From the NCBI RefSeq assembly GCF_037996825.1, contig NZ_JBBNAC010000001.1, positions 1,550,001-1,614,000 on the forward strand: a stretch of DNA of 64,000 nucleotides, written 5' to 3'. Made by a program: the position numbers and the translations under genes. The DNA comes from Bdellovibrio sp. BCCA (GTDB lineage: Bacteria > Bdellovibrionota > Bdellovibrionia > Bdellovibrionales > Bdellovibrionaceae). The notes under the pieces are model-generated. The model saw only the letters and a program-made list of their open reading frames with translations, had not been told where the DNA came from and ran no database searches. Shown here one piece after another: positions 8,569 through 18,000 of this stretch (positions are counted from its first letter, which is position 1; every line of letters begins with the position of its first letter).

Positions 8569-9153
8569 GAAAGAAAATTTTTCGCTCTTCTCATCCCAAA
8601 GAACCGTGTAAACCACGCAGTTCGGGGTGGGAAGAATCTCTGTGAGATCGGGGCGAAGCATGTGCAGAAATCGTCTCATCACAAAACCGTGAGTAGAAAT
8701 CGCCGCATTCTTAAAAACATGTTCTTTGCAGATTTTCCTTAAAGCGGAATCAAAGCGTGCAATGGCCTCACGAGCGCTTTCAGCCGCAGGAAAATGAAAA
8801 TCTAAATTTTCTGGATCAATCGATGTCCACTTTTGCCATGCATCCATGCCGAACTGAGAGTGAACATCATCTTGAATCATACCTTCAAGAACACCTAAAG
8901 AAACTTCACGCAGTTCCGTCAAAAGATGCACCGGGCGGTCTAAGTGAGCATTTGCGATGTGGGCTGTTTCTTGGGCTCTGACAAGATCGCTGCTAAAAAT
9001 AACATCAATGGGATTTTCACTAAAGAAAGTCTGCAAGCTTTGCGCTTGTTTGCGGCCTTCTTCATTCAAAGGAATATCAGTGTGGCCTTGCATGCGACGA
9101 AGATTGTTCCAGTCTGTTTGCCCATGTCGAAAGATGTGTATGATTCTTGGCAT
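8560..9153 (-). CDS. Histidine phosphatase (phosphoglycerate-mutase-like)
   Basis: A 197-residue protein with the RHGQT catalytic motif (R9, H10), the second Arg in SDLVRAQETA, acidic Glu in LREVSLG and the second His in STHGF. This is the branch that includes CobC and GpmB-like phosphatases. The substrate cannot be assigned: alpha-ribazole phosphate, phosphoglycerate and other phosphoesters are all possible. It converges with the cti gene and overlaps its last nine bases. Confidence 0.85.
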   Translation of the reverse strand: MPRIIHIFRHGQTDWNNLRRMQGHTDIPLNEEGRKQAQSLQTFFSENPIDVIFSSDLVRAQETAHIANAHLDRPVHLLTELREVSLGVLEGMIQDDVHSQFGMDAWQKWTSIDPENLDFHFPAAESAREAIARFDSALRKICKEHVFKNAAISTHGFVMRRFLHMLRPDLTEILPTPNCVVYTVLWDEKSEKFSFLL

Positions 9154-9207
9154 AGTGCCCCTATTGAAGCACTTGCCAGAGGGAACGGAAAGGGAAAAGA
9201 TCTAAAT

Positions 9208-9933
9208 ATGACTGCTATTTTAAAAGCTTTTCGACAAGCCTTTGATTCTCTTTTGCGTCTTCAAATGTTTTGGTTGATTTTGTTGCCGCCATTCTTATCC
9301 GTCTTCGGATTTTTTGTTCTTTTTGTTATTTTCTGGTCAGCCTGGGTGACAGGCTTAGGGAACTTTCTTGCGCAGATGTCGATTTTTCAGTGGCTGCAAA
9401 GTCTCACGGGACTTAACGGTTTTGCCTCATGGACGGCGGTGATTTTTCTTATTCTTGTGTTTATTCCTCTAGCGTATTTAGGCGCTGTTTTACTCACATC
9501 TATTTTTGTGATGCCCATTGTTCTTTCACGAGTGGCAGGTTCGGATTTTAAGCATCTTGAAAAGAAAAAGGGCGGCACCACGGTAGGAAGTTTGTGGAAT
9601 ACGCTTTGGACGACGATAATTTTTATCGTGGCCTTTGTTGTGACCTTGCCGTTGTGGCTTATTCCTGGGTGTCAGGTCGTTGTTCCACTTTTTCTTACGG
9701 CATGGCTTAACAAAAAGATTTTCGTTTATGACGTTCTTCAAGACTACGCGAGCCCTGACGAACGAAAAGCCATTGAGCGTGAAGAATCAGGAGCTCTTTA
9801 TGGATTGGGGCTTTTATTAGGACTCCTCTCATATATCCCGCTAGCGATCTTCTTTGTTCCGGTTTTATCAGCACTTTCTTACACTTATTATGGCCTGAAT
9901 GCTTTGCAAGAGCGCCGAAGTGGCGAAACCTAG
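9208..9933 (+). CDS. EI24-domain / CysZ-like membrane protein
   Basis: A 241-residue integral membrane protein with four to five hydrophobic segments (around residues 18-45, 65-95, 130-160 and 195-230). The layout and the LPPFLSVFGFF and LPLWLIPGCQV segments fit the EI24/CysZ family. CysZ members carry sulfate; others in the family have no known role. The frame extends upstream to 8944, but that part is antisense to the phosphatase gene, and ATG 9208 begins the membrane domain. It is transcribed away from the phosphatase gene with about 54 bases between starts. Confidence 0.75.
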   Translation: MTAILKAFRQAFDSLLRLQMFWLILLPPFLSVFGFFVLFVIFWSAWVTGLGNFLAQMSIFQWLQSLTGLNGFASWTAVIFLILVFIPLAYLGAVLLTSIFVMPIVLSRVAGSDFKHLEKKKGGTTVGSLWNTLWTTIIFIVAFVVTLPLWLIPGCQVVVPLFLTAWLNKKIFVYDVLQDYASPDERKAIEREESGALYGLGLLLGLLSYIPLAIFFVPVLSALSYTYYGLNALQERRSGET

Positions 9934-9953
9934 TGGATTTTTAAGGGCCTTTG

Positions 9954-10418
9954 GTGTATCTATGGGGCATGACGAAGTGCGGCCACGAGCGAAAAAATAT
10001 CGATATTGATTCTCTCAACGAGAGAGTGCGCAAAGCGGGGATGAAACTCACCTCTCAGCGCAGTCAATTGCTTAAGATTTTGCTCAATCATCCAGAGCCC
10101 ATTTCAGCCGATGAAATTTTTAAAAAATTCGATAACAAATCAGACGGCATGGACCTCGTTACGATCTACCGTATTCTTAAAAAATTTGAAGAAGCGGCTT
10201 TGGTTTCGCGTTTGGAATTTGGTGACGGTGTAGCGCGCTTTGAGTTGACTCTTGAGTCCGGTCACCACCATCACCATGTGATCTGCCGTCTTTGCCAACG
10301 AGTTGAACCGTTGCATATTTGCGATCTTGATCAACATATCAAAATGGTTGAGACCATGGGCTACAAGCAGGTCTCTCATCGTCTGGATTTCTTTGGCGTG
10401 TGTTCACGCTGTCAATAA
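9954..10418 (+). CDS. Fur-family metal-responsive repressor
   Basis: A Fur-superfamily protein of about 150 residues. The winged-helix half contains KLTSQRSQLLKILLNH and VTIYRILKKFEEAALVSRLE. The metal half has HHHHH-x2-CRLC and a C-terminal CSRC, giving the two CxxC structural zinc sites plus His ligands. The histidine-rich block suggests Zur or Fur rather than PerR, but the metal cannot be decided. Start codons are ambiguous: TTG 9951, GTG 9954 (AAGGG about six bases upstream, chosen) or ATG 9969. Its end overlaps the histidine-kinase gene by seven bases, tail to tail. Confidence 0.85.
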   Translation: MYLWGMTKCGHERKNIDIDSLNERVRKAGMKLTSQRSQLLKILLNHPEPISADEIFKKFDNKSDGMDLVTIYRILKKFEEAALVSRLEFGDGVARFELTLESGHHHHHVICRLCQRVEPLHICDLDQHIKMVETMGYKQVSHRLDFFGVCSRCQ

Positions 10419-11941
10419 TTTAAAGCTTCTTCTTGCTGCCATTTTGGCAAATGAATCACAAAACTCGTATTGGCAGAATTGTGATTTAAACTCAATGAAC
10501 CTTTGTGAGCGCGCATGATTCCTGCAGAAATGCTCAGACCTAAACCGGTTCCTTTGCCAACCTCTTTGGTCGTAAAGAAAGGAAGCATCATCTGATTGGC
10601 AATATCAGAGGGAATTCCAGGACCCGAATCGGTGACGGTGATTTCCACGGAGTCGACCCATTCTTTTACTGAAATACGAATCCATTTATTTTCCAAATAT
10701 TGAATAGCATCAAAAGAATTATTAAGAAGATTCAAAAGAACTTGTTCGATCTGGATCAATCGGCATTCGACTTCCAGCTCTTCGTCAATTTTTCCGACTT
10801 CAATTTCCACACCGTGATTGTAGAAACGCGTGCGGCAAAACTCCAATGTCTCGTCGATAATTTGTTTAAGTGAAACGACTTCAAAAGGGTCATAAGCTCC
10901 CTCTCGCGCAAAAGAGCGGAGAGATTTGACAATGCGGGCGATTTTATCTGCCGTACGACTGATACTCTCAGCTGCTTGCTTGATTTTTTCGGGATCTGTC
11001 TTGCCGTTCTCCACCATTTGCGAAAGTTGAAAAGCTCTCGCCTGAATGACGGTGAGGGGATTGTTGATCTCGTGAGCTATGCCGCCAGACATTTCACCAA
11101 GAGCCGCCATTTTTGCTGCAGAAATCAATTTCGCTTTGGCCTCGTTGATCTGCTGCTCTGTTAGAATTTCCTCTGTAGAATCCCACGCGACACCGTACAT
11201 GCGTTGTGAAGACTCATTGGAAAGATATTTTCCGTAACAGCGAATGTGATGCACTTCTTGATTTTTGTGAGTGATACGATACGTGACATAAAAGTCCTGA
11301 TGTTTCTCAGCAGCTTCTTGGACTTTCATATTCACGATTTCCATGTCCTCACGATTGGAACGCTTCCAGACTTCTTCAAGCGGATTCATGGAAGGAATGT
11401 TCGGGACACCGTGGATTTCGTACATACGCTGGTCCCAAAGAAGTTGATTTTTCTCAACATCCCACTCCCACGTTCCCATTTTGGCTGCCGACAAAGACAG
11501 ATTGAGTTTTTCAATGGTCTTTTTTTGAGTTTCTTCAAACTCCTTACGGTCATTGATATCCGTTGCAACACCTAAGATGGCGGTCACTTCGCCGGCTTCG
11601 TTGCGGGAAAAAACTGTGATACGGTCACTGTGCCAGTGATATTTACCGTCACGATCTTTAAATCGATACTCTAGCGACATAACTTCGCCGTCTTTGAGAT
11701 TGCGGGATTTGGCAACACCTTCGCGAAGAGAGGGAATATCGTCCGGATGCATAGTCCGAGCATAATACTCAGACCCCATGCGGCGAATTTCTTCAAGGGT
11801 GTAGCCGTAAAGTTCAGGACCGCGTTTATTAAGCCAAATAAGGTTCTCTTCCTTAAGATCAAAAATATAAATGCTATCGGAAATAGCATTATTGATTTTC
11901 TCAAGGATCGCGGCTTCGTCTTGAAGTTGTTTTTTATCCAT
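10412..11941 (-). CDS. PAS-PAS sensor histidine kinase
   Basis: A 509-residue kinase with no membrane segment, so cytoplasmic. Two PAS domains with PAC tails lie at about 15-133 (ending GVATDINDRKEF) and 148-262. The HisKA phosphoacceptor His290 sits in GGIAHEINNP. The ATPase has N-box NNSFDA (407-412), G1 DSGPGIP (438-444) and G2 GKGTGLGL (463-470). No response regulator is adjacent, so this is an orphan kinase. The pstSCAB operon starts 118 bases away on the other strand, but PhoR-like identity is not supported: there is no membrane anchor and no PhoB nearby. Confidence 0.88.
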   Translation of the reverse strand: MDKKQLQDEAAILEKINNAISDSIYIFDLKEENLIWLNKRGPELYGYTLEEIRRMGSEYYARTMHPDDIPSLREGVAKSRNLKDGEVMSLEYRFKDRDGKYHWHSDRITVFSRNEAGEVTAILGVATDINDRKEFEETQKKTIEKLNLSLSAAKMGTWEWDVEKNQLLWDQRMYEIHGVPNIPSMNPLEEVWKRSNREDMEIVNMKVQEAAEKHQDFYVTYRITHKNQEVHHIRCYGKYLSNESSQRMYGVAWDSTEEILTEQQINEAKAKLISAAKMAALGEMSGGIAHEINNPLTVIQARAFQLSQMVENGKTDPEKIKQAAESISRTADKIARIVKSLRSFAREGAYDPFEVVSLKQIIDETLEFCRTRFYNHGVEIEVGKIDEELEVECRLIQIEQVLLNLLNNSFDAIQYLENKWIRISVKEWVDSVEITVTDSGPGIPSDIANQMMLPFFTTKEVGKGTGLGLSISAGIMRAHKGSLSLNHNSANTSFVIHLPKWQQEEALNY

Positions 11942-12059
11942 AACTTTGTTTAGTTTACCCGGCTTTTGCCTAACGCGAAACGGCTAAATCATAATAAAAC
12001 CCTAACAATACAGGGCGGCATATTGGTGCTAGATCTTTTAGCCATATTGAGGAGAGTTT

Positions 12060-13061
12060 ATGTTGAAGAATATCATTCTGTCTTTATCTTTTGTGGTGGG
12101 TGCTTCTGCGGCCCATGCCCAAGTCCCAGTTATTAAGATTGATGGTTCCAGCACTGTGTTTCCTATCACGGAAGCCATGGCTGAGGAGTTTCAAACGGCA
12201 CAAAAGGGAAAAGTTCGCGTGACAGTAGGTATCTCTGGCACGGGCGGTGGCTTTAAAAAGTTCTGCCGTGGCGAAACGGATGTTCAAGATGCTTCTCGTC
12301 CAATCCAAACTTCTGAAATGGAAGCCTGTCGTGCAGCCGGTGTAAAATACATCGAAATTCCTATCGCTTATGATGCGACAGCGGTTGTTGTAAATCCAAA
12401 GAACTCATGGGTTAAATCTCTGTCTGTGGCAGAGCTTAAAAAAATGTGGGAGCCAGGAGCTCAAGGTAAAATCGCTAAATGGAGCGATGTGAACCCAGCT
12501 TGGCCAAAACAAAATTTGAAACTTTACGGTGCGGGTTCTGACTCTGGAACTTTTGATTACTTCACTGAAGCGATCGTTGGTAAAGCGAAATCTTCTCGTG
12601 GTGACTACACGGCAAGTGAAGATGACAACACTCTTGTAACGGGCGTTGCTAATGATCAGTACGCATTGGGTTACGTTCCTCTTGCTTACTACGAAGAGAA
12701 TAAAGCGAAGCTTAAAGTTGTAGCTATTGTTGGCGGCGACAAAGCTCCTAAAAAGAACGAGGCCGTTCCTCCTTCTCGTGAGACAGTTGAAAAAGGCACT
12801 TACTTCCCATTGTCTCGTCCGATCTTTATTTATGTAAGCGAAGCGGCATTGAAAAAAGCAGAAGTTAAAGACTTCGTGAACTTCTACTTGAGCAACTCCG
12901 CACAGGTTGTTCCTCAAGTGAAATACGTTGCTTTGCCAGCGAAAGCTTACGAAACAGGCAAAGAACACGTTAAAAAAGGCAAGCTAGGAACTGTTTTCGG
13001 AGGTCACTCTGAAGTAGGTCTTAAAATTGATGAGTTGATGAAACGTGAAGGTTCGTTGTAG
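12060..13061 (+). CDS. pstS: Phosphate ABC transporter, periplasmic binding protein
   Basis: A 333-residue PstS with signal peptide 1-20 (AHA-Q). Phosphate-binding signatures are IDGSSTVFP at the mature N terminus, [10 protein letters not shown] and [13 protein letters not shown]. It lies first in pstSCAB with a GAGGAG ribosome site. No clear PHO box is visible upstream. The short leader holds a possible weak promoter (TTGCCT, 17 bases, TCATAA at about 11967-11995). It captures inorganic phosphate in the periplasm and delivers it to PstC/PstA. Confidence 0.95.
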   Translation: MLKNIILSLSFVVGASAAHAQVPVIKIDGSSTVFPITEAMAEEFQTAQKGKVRVTVGISGTGGGFKKFCRGETDVQDASRPIQTSEMEACRAAGVKYIEIPIAYDATAVVVNPKNSWVKSLSVAELKKMWEPGAQGKIAKWSDVNPAWPKQNLKLYGAGSDSGTFDYFTEAIVGKAKSSRGDYTASEDDNTLVTGVANDQYALGYVPLAYYEENKAKLKVVAIVGGDKAPKKNEAVPPSRETVEKGTYFPLSRPIFIYVSEAALKKAEVKDFVNFYLSNSAQVVPQVKYVALPAKAYETGKEHVKKGKLGTVFGGHSEVGLKIDELMKREGSL

Positions 13062-13070
13062 TTTATCCCT

Positions 13071-14009
13071 GTGAGTAAAAGCCAACTCAAAAAACTATCT
13101 GAATTTACATCCGCCGACCACCCGGTCCGGCGGATGCGTCGTTTAAGAGAACGCGCCATTGAAACGGTGCTTTTCTTAGCGGCAGCTTCTTCTGTTCTTG
13201 TGACAGCTGGAATTGTCGGAATTCTGGTTGTGGAAAGCATTCCGTTTTTTAGTCATGTGTCTTTGAAAGATTTTTTGACGGATACGGAATGGACACCTCT
13301 TTTTGAAAATGCTCATTACGGAATTCTGCCTCTTCTGTGTGGGACTTTCCTATCAACAGTGATTGCTTTGTCCGTAGCAATTCCACTTGGAACTGTGGCA
13401 GCGGCATTTTTAAGTGAGTACATCCGTCCTTCTTTGCGTGAAATTTTAAAACCTCTTCTTGAATTATTAGCGGCGGTTCCGACGGTAGTTTACGGTTACT
13501 TTGCTTTGTTATTTGTTACGCCACTTTTGCAAAAGGTAATTCCATCTTTGGGGGGCTTTAACGTTTTAAGTGCAGGGATTGTGATTGGAATCATGATCGT
13601 TCCTTATGTGAGCAGTCTTAGTGAAGATGCTATGCGCTCAGTCCCTGGACATTTGCGTGAGGCTTCGTTTGCTGTGGGCGCTTCTCGCATGCAAACAGCA
13701 TTTCGCGTGGTGATTCCTGCAGCTTTCTCGGGAATTTCTTCAGCGTATATTTTAGGTATTTCCCGTGCGCTTGGTGAAACCATGGTTGTGGCGATTGCTG
13801 CCGGTATGCAACCAAATCTGACTTTGAATCCCACAGAACCTGCGGCAACGATTACGGCATTTATCGTGCAAGTGAGCTTAGGTGATTTGCCTCACGGTTC
13901 TATTGGTTATCAGTCGATCTACGTCGCGGGCTTAAGTCTTCTTGTTTTAACGTTGTGTTTTAACGTGATCGGCCTTTGGCTTCGTAAGAAGTTTCAGGAG
14001 AAAGAGTGA
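13071..14009 (+). CDS. pstC: Phosphate ABC transporter permease PstC
   Basis: A 312-residue inner-membrane permease with about six transmembrane helices. The EAA-like cytoplasmic loop (ALGASRMQTAFRVVIPAA type, here VGASRMQTAFRVVIPAA near residue 205) contacts PstB. GTG 13071 starts nine bases after pstS and lacks a strong ribosome site, so it may depend on coupling with pstS. It forms the pore with PstA. Confidence 0.92.
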   Translation: MSKSQLKKLSEFTSADHPVRRMRRLRERAIETVLFLAAASSVLVTAGIVGILVVESIPFFSHVSLKDFLTDTEWTPLFENAHYGILPLLCGTFLSTVIALSVAIPLGTVAAAFLSEYIRPSLREILKPLLELLAAVPTVVYGYFALLFVTPLLQKVIPSLGGFNVLSAGIVIGIMIVPYVSSLSEDAMRSVPGHLREASFAVGASRMQTAFRVVIPAAFSGISSAYILGISRALGETMVVAIAAGMQPNLTLNPTEPAATITAFIVQVSLGDLPHGSIGYQSIYVAGLSLLVLTLCFNVIGLWLRKKFQEKE

Positions 14010-14968
14010 TGGAATTGTCACAGTCTCAGCAAATTTCAAAACCCAGTGCCATCGAAGCAAAAGAAGATATTCTGAGCAATATCAAACGTCGTCAGATGTG
14101 GGATTTTATTTTTGCTGTCTTGGGACTAATGTCTTTGCTTTTTGCTTTGGTCACACTTTTGACTTTGATTATCGATCTCGCGATCACCGGTGTGCCTCGT
14201 ATTAATTTTGAATTCTTCACCAATTTTCCGTCGCGATTTGCTGAAAGAGCGGGGATTTTGTCAGCGTGGGTGGGCTCGTTTTGCATTATGCTGACAACGG
14301 CGTTTTGCGCAATTCCTTTGGGAGTAGCCGCCGGCGTTTATCTTGAAGAGTACTCAAAGAAAAATTGGGTTTCGCAATTAATTGAACTGAATATCATCAA
14401 TCTGGCGGGGATTCCTTCGATCACATACGGTCTGATGGCTTTGGGGCTTTTTGTTTATAAGTTAAAACTAGGACAAAGTATTTTGACGGCGGGTCTGACA
14501 TTAGGACTTTTGGTTTTGCCGATCATTATTGTGACCACTCGTGAAGCGATTCGCTCGATTCCAAACACCATCCGTGAAGCCAGTTACGCGATGGGGGCGA
14601 GTAAGTGGCAAACTATCCGTTATCATATTCTGCCTTACTCCTCTGGGGGTATTCTCACGGGCGTGATTATTTCTTTGTCGCGCGCAATTGGTGAAACAGC
14701 TCCTTTGATTACGATTGGGGCTTTGACGTTTATTGCGTTTTTGCCAACTCCTCCTGTCGAGGGGCATTTTCCTTTTGTTAATTTTAAATGGCTCATGGAT
14801 CCGTTTACCGTGATGCCGATTCAGATGTTTAACTGGTTGTCGCGTCCTCAGCCTGAGTTTCACGTGAATGCGGCGGCGACCGGGGTCATTCTTTTGTTGA
14901 TGACCTTGATTATGAACGGAGGAGCTATTTATCTGCGCCTTCGCTTCCGTAAAAAGATGAAGTGGTAA
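14009..14968 (+). CDS. pstA: Phosphate ABC transporter permease PstA
   Basis: A 319-residue permease with about six helices and the ABC-contact loop [15 protein letters not shown] near residue 198. The start is ATG 14009, which overlaps the pstC stop as TGATG and has AGGAG eight bases upstream; GTG 14006 is the alternative. The N-terminal 30 residues are hydrophilic and cytoplasmic. Confidence 0.92.
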   Translation: MELSQSQQISKPSAIEAKEDILSNIKRRQMWDFIFAVLGLMSLLFALVTLLTLIIDLAITGVPRINFEFFTNFPSRFAERAGILSAWVGSFCIMLTTAFCAIPLGVAAGVYLEEYSKKNWVSQLIELNIINLAGIPSITYGLMALGLFVYKLKLGQSILTAGLTLGLLVLPIIIVTTREAIRSIPNTIREASYAMGASKWQTIRYHILPYSSGGILTGVIISLSRAIGETAPLITIGALTFIAFLPTPPVEGHFPFVNFKWLMDPFTVMPIQMFNWLSRPQPEFHVNAAATGVILLLMTLIMNGGAIYLRLRFRKKMKW

Positions 14969-15741
14969 TGACTATGGAACTACAGCTTCGTGCCGAAGTT
15001 AAAAATTTGCTTTTCTCTTACGGGGATAAAAAAGTCCTCAACGGCGTGACTTTGCCGGTTTACGAAAATCGTGTGACGGCTTTGATCGGACCTTCAGGCT
15101 GCGGGAAGACGACATTGCTTCGTTGTTTTAATCGCATGCATGACCTTTATCCAAATGCCAACTATCAAGGGGAAATCCTACTTCACCCGGATCGTCGTAA
15201 TATCCTGGGTAAAGAAATTGATCCTATGGAAGTGCGCATGCGTATCGGAATGGTTTTCCAAAAACCAAATCCGTTTCCAAAAAGTATTTATGAAAACGTC
15301 GCTTACGGCCTCAAGGTTCGTGGCGTAAAAAAGAAAAGTTTTATCGAAGAACGTGTTGAGCGCTCTTTGCAACAAGCCAGTCTTTGGAATGAAGTGAAAG
15401 ATCGTTTGAACTCATCTGCGACAGCCTTATCAGGTGGACAGCAGCAGCGTCTTTGTATTGCGCGTGCCTTAGCAACAGAGCCCGAGATTTTGTTGTTGGA
15501 TGAACCAACATCCGCTCTTGATCCGATTTCCACTCGTCACATCGAAGAACTGATTCAAGAACTTCGTAAAGAGGTGACGATTGCCATTGTCACGCACAGT
15601 CTGCATCAAGCAGCCCGTGTCTCTGATTTCACAGCGTTTATGTACTTGGGCGATTTGATTGAATTCGGCGCCAGCGACCAAGTCTTTACAAACCCAAAAG
15701 ACCCACGCACAGAAAACTACATCACAGGCCGTTTCGGATAG
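14968..15741 (+). CDS. pstB: Phosphate ABC transporter ATPase PstB
   Basis: A 257-residue ABC ATPase with Walker [11 protein letters not shown]-loop [10 protein letters not shown] (the PNPFP is typical of PstB), signature LSGGQQQR, Walker [13 protein letters not shown] and the H-switch VTHSL. It starts as TAATG overlapping the pstA stop; ATG 14974 is also possible. No phoU follows, which is unusual for this operon. A hairpin with T-run directly follows the stop. Confidence 0.95.
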   Translation: MTMELQLRAEVKNLLFSYGDKKVLNGVTLPVYENRVTALIGPSGCGKTTLLRCFNRMHDLYPNANYQGEILLHPDRRNILGKEIDPMEVRMRIGMVFQKPNPFPKSIYENVAYGLKVRGVKKKSFIEERVERSLQQASLWNEVKDRLNSSATALSGGQQQRLCIARALATEPEILLLDEPTSALDPISTRHIEELIQELRKEVTIAIVTHSLHQAARVSDFTAFMYLGDLIEFGASDQVFTNPKDPRTENYITGRFG

Positions 15742-15761
15742 AAGGTACGCCGTACCTTTTT
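15742..15761 (+). terminator. Rho-independent terminator of pstSCAB
   Basis: AAGGTAC, a three-base loop GCC and GTACCTT form a perfect 7-bp stem immediately after the pstB stop. The last stem bases and the next three make a run of five T. Confidence 0.65.
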
Positions 15762-15777
15762 GAAACGCGCCAGGTTA

Positions 15778-15801
15778 TGATAGTATCATTTGATACTATC
15801 A
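15778..15801. promoter_or_regulatory. Tandem 11-bp palindromes (operator-like)
   Basis: TGATAGTATCA (15778-15788) and TGATACTATCA (15791-15801) are each palindromic about a central base and are separated by two T residues. Together they also form a larger 10-bp-arm inverted repeat. Spacing near one helical turn suggests a dimeric repressor site or, less likely, a second terminator for the flanking genes. ATG of a 13-codon reading frame follows four bases later. Confidence 0.5.
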
Positions 15802-15804
15802 CTT

Positions 15805-15846
15805 ATGGACGAGCTGTCTCTTAAGTTAAAGAAACACAAATCTTAA
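15805..15846 (+). pseudogene. Possible decapitated remnant: 13-codon reading frame behind an operator-like site
   Basis: MDELSLKLKKHKS-stop begins four bases after the tandem palindromes and overlaps the tail of the beta-barrel gene on the other strand. It has no ribosome site. It may be the leftover N terminus of a regulator whose operator survives, or chance. Low confidence. Confidence 0.2.
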
Positions 15847-16776
15847 AGTGACTTTGCCGTAAAAGGCGTTGCCGATGTCGACGGGATTCTTGGGATCCGT
15901 TGTGTAGTTTTCATCAACAAAGAAGGCGCGATCAAAGGCGTGTCCTGCTTCGAACTCTGCGAAAACAGATTTTGAAAGCGGAGACTTAATACCTAAGAAA
16001 ATTTTTTTCTCGTCGTAAAACAAGCGGTCGTTGCGGTTGGCTCTGCCGTACAAATAATAAGTGACTTGCGAAAAATCGAGTCCCGTATAAATACGAGCGT
16101 ATTCATTGAGTTTGTAATTGATCGAGCCTTTGAAAACCCAGGGAACGAGAGTGAAGACTTCAAGCCCCCATTTTTCAGCGTAGTCCCAGTTTACTGAAGC
16201 AAAAGGAACGCCGAAAACTCCGCGGAAAGTTTTTGAAGGAGCATAGAAGTAAGCAAAGCCTGGAAGTGGAATTTCGTTTAGTATCGGACGGTTGTTTGAA
16301 TAGTCTACAAGCAAAAGCCAACGGCTGGTGTCGTCGCTTGGATAAGAATAAAATGCAGTGATCCCCAGTGTTGTGACCGTGGAATCTTCAAATGGTTTGT
16401 CGCTCGCAGATCCATAGCGTGCGGAGACAGACCAAAGGCGTTGTTCGTCTAAAGCTTTTGTGTAACCAAGGCCGACTTGCATGTCGTACAGTTCTGAAAA
16501 ATTATTTTGCGCCGGACGAACGGAAAATTGTGAACCACTTAATGAAAATGACACTGCCTCGTCGTCGGTTTTGTAAACTGGTGCGATAAAATTCATCGAT
16601 TGGTAAGACGTCGAAGCGCGCTCTTGAGGAAAATCCGATTTGTCGTGAAAAAGTCCTGAGTAGCTCAGCATCGTCTTTTGCATCTTCGGAGGTGTCAGTC
16701 CCGAAGTCAGTTCAAAGGCATGCGATGAAAGCGTAAAAAAGATAAAGGCAAAAAATATCCAAGAGGCTTTTGTCAT
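15826..16776 (-). CDS. Predicted outer-membrane beta-barrel protein
   Basis: A 316-residue protein with signal peptide 1-19 (SHA-FE). The mature part alternates polar and hydrophobic residues in many amphipathic strands with aromatic girdles and ends in VTLRFVFL, whose aromatic penultimate strand is typical for insertion by the BAM complex. No porin or transporter family is recognised. Possible relatives are the DUF6268-type barrels. It converges on the pstB operon. Confidence 0.7.
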   Translation of the reverse strand: MTKASWIFFAFIFFTLSSHAFELTSGLTPPKMQKTMLSYSGLFHDKSDFPQERASTSYQSMNFIAPVYKTDDEAVSFSLSGSQFSVRPAQNNFSELYDMQVGLGYTKALDEQRLWSVSARYGSASDKPFEDSTVTTLGITAFYSYPSDDTSRWLLLVDYSNNRPILNEIPLPGFAYFYAPSKTFRGVFGVPFASVNWDYAEKWGLEVFTLVPWVFKGSINYKLNEYARIYTGLDFSQVTYYLYGRANRNDRLFYDEKKIFLGIKSPLSKSVFAEFEAGHAFDRAFFVDENYTTDPKNPVDIGNAFYGKVTLRFVFL

Positions 16777-16840
16777 ACGCTTTTCAGCATAGAAGCCTCT
16801 TTGACGCCTTACAAGTCGTAATATTATTTCGGAGTGGGAA

Positions 16841-17224
16841 CTATATTCTTTCGATACGAACGACGCGCGCGCAGTTCTGGCAGATCTCCGTGATCGGCCA
16901 TTGAAGTTCGGCGGGTTTTACTTTCACTTCGGTTTGGCAGTGAGGGCAGCGGGTTTCTCCGCTTAAAACGCGGCCTTCGCTTTTATAAGTTCGTCGCGCA
17001 AAGAACAGTCCCAGAAAAAAGAAAAGAGGAACCGTCACAAAATGGAAAACGGGGATAAGAACCGAAACAAGAGCAATCCCCCAAAACAGAGCCAGTTTCT
17101 TAAGAGCTTGCGACATTCGTTCAGGTGGAGAGAAATGCTTTATGTAAACAAAACCGTCAGTGCGACGTTCGTCACCAACGTTGGCTTGGATTAAAACTTT
17201 TTCCCCTTGTGCTGTGGCATCCAT
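16841..17224 (-). CDS. Small membrane protein with C-terminal zinc ribbon
   Basis: A 127-residue protein. A hydrophilic N terminus is followed by a hydrophobic pair of helices (about residues 43-75, with LFWGIALVSVLIPVF and VTVPLFFFLGLFFA) and a C-terminal zinc ribbon with CPHC (93-96) and CQNC (117-120). GGGAG precedes the start. I cannot assign a function; such proteins may bind zinc or partner with other membrane proteins. Confidence 0.68.
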   Translation of the reverse strand: MDATAQGEKVLIQANVGDERRTDGFVYIKHFSPPERMSQALKKLALFWGIALVSVLIPVFHFVTVPLFFFLGLFFARRTYKSEGRVLSGETRCPHCQTEVKVKPAELQWPITEICQNCARVVRIERI

Positions 17225-17358
17225 CTTGGGCTCCCTGTTGTGTGGCCATATTGAAAGTGCTCTGTGGATGGGTCAAGACACGGTGTTTCGATGCGGGGAG
17301 TTGAGAGTTAACACATATTGTTCCGGAGATCGGTTGTTTCTCAAGCGTGCATATATTG

Positions 17359-17368
17359 TATGTACATA
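17359..17368. promoter_or_regulatory. Palindrome upstream of a ribbon-helix-helix gene
   Basis: TATGTACATA is a perfect 10-bp palindrome embedded in AT-rich DNA with ATATAT on both sides, 26 bases before the RHH gene. Position and symmetry suit autoregulation by that protein, but this is inference. Confidence 0.35.
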
Positions 17369-17394
17369 TATCAAATCAGTGATAGGCTGCCTTC

Positions 17395-17616
17395 ATGAAG
17401 AAGGAATACGATTTTGGTAAGGCGAAAAAAAATCCTTACGCAAAAAAATTAAAAACTAGAACGACCATTCGCTTAGATGAAGATGTTATCGAGTATTTTC
17501 AGAACTTAGCCGACGAAACAGAAATTCCCTATCAAACGCTGATTAATCTATTTCTGAAAGATTGTGTGCGCCAAAATCTTCAGCCGGATTTGAGTTGGGC
17601 AAGAAAGAAGAAGTAG
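17395..17616 (+). CDS. Ribbon-helix-helix antitoxin, BrnA/CopG-like, without a toxin partner
   Basis: A 73-residue basic protein. The RHH core is TRTTIRLDEDVIEYFQNLADETEIPYQTLINLFLKD, a beta strand followed by two helices (about residues 22-58), typical of BrnA-like antitoxins. A BrnT-type toxin would lie just upstream, but 17225-17394 contains no such gene. The protein is therefore an orphan antitoxin or a solitary DNA-binding regulator. A palindrome 26 bases upstream fits self-control. Confidence 0.72.
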   Translation: MKKEYDFGKAKKNPYAKKLKTRTTIRLDEDVIEYFQNLADETEIPYQTLINLFLKDCVRQNLQPDLSWARKKK

Positions 17617-17687
17617 TCCCTCTAGGCGATGCGTCATAACTCAGAAATAAGTGCCAGCTAAATGATTCCGCCGTTAGGCTTTTGTGT

Positions 17688-17996
17688 ATGAAAGCACTTC
17701 ACTCTGACAAATATTTTATTCGCGAATCGCTGTTCAATCTTGTTGAGCTCTCTTTGTTAGCTCGCCTTTATGAAGAACATTGTATTCCGTCTGCAAGCAG
17801 TGGAGTTCTGAATCAAGCTTCTCTTGCGCAGACTTTGCTTAAGATGAAAGCAACTGAAGGCAAAGGCGTGCTTCGTGTAGCAATCTATGAAACCGATCCC
17901 ATTGGTTTTTACTGGAAGTTTGAAGATCAGGTGCTGGCTCATTGGGTTCACCCAGAGCACCGTGGGCAAGGCGTTGAGCAAGGTCTTCTCGGTTAA
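17688..17996 (+). pseudogene. Truncated GNAT acetyltransferase
   Basis: A 102-residue reading frame from ATG 17688. The N-terminal part and VLRVAIYETDPIGFYWKF resemble a GNAT fold up to motif A, HPEHRGQGVEQGLL (R-x-x-G pattern). The protein stops five residues later, so the second half of the fold (motif B and the last strands) is missing. It is either a broken gene or a shortened relic. The stop is four bases before the next gene. The final Glu in R-G-Q-G-V-E is unlike the usual Gly/Ala. Catalysis is unlikely. Confidence 0.5.
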
Positions 17997-18000
17997 TCTT

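Noticed and set aside
8944-9207. N-terminal extension of the EI24 protein frame
   Set aside because: It is antisense to the histidine phosphatase gene and has no membrane or family content.
11942-12059. PHO box upstream of pstS
   Set aside because: No convincing direct repeats with the proper spacing; only scattered CTAA motifs.
12405-12968. 187-residue antisense frame in pstS
   Set aside because: A shadow of the pstS coding sequence with low-complexity, Cys/Phe-rich composition.
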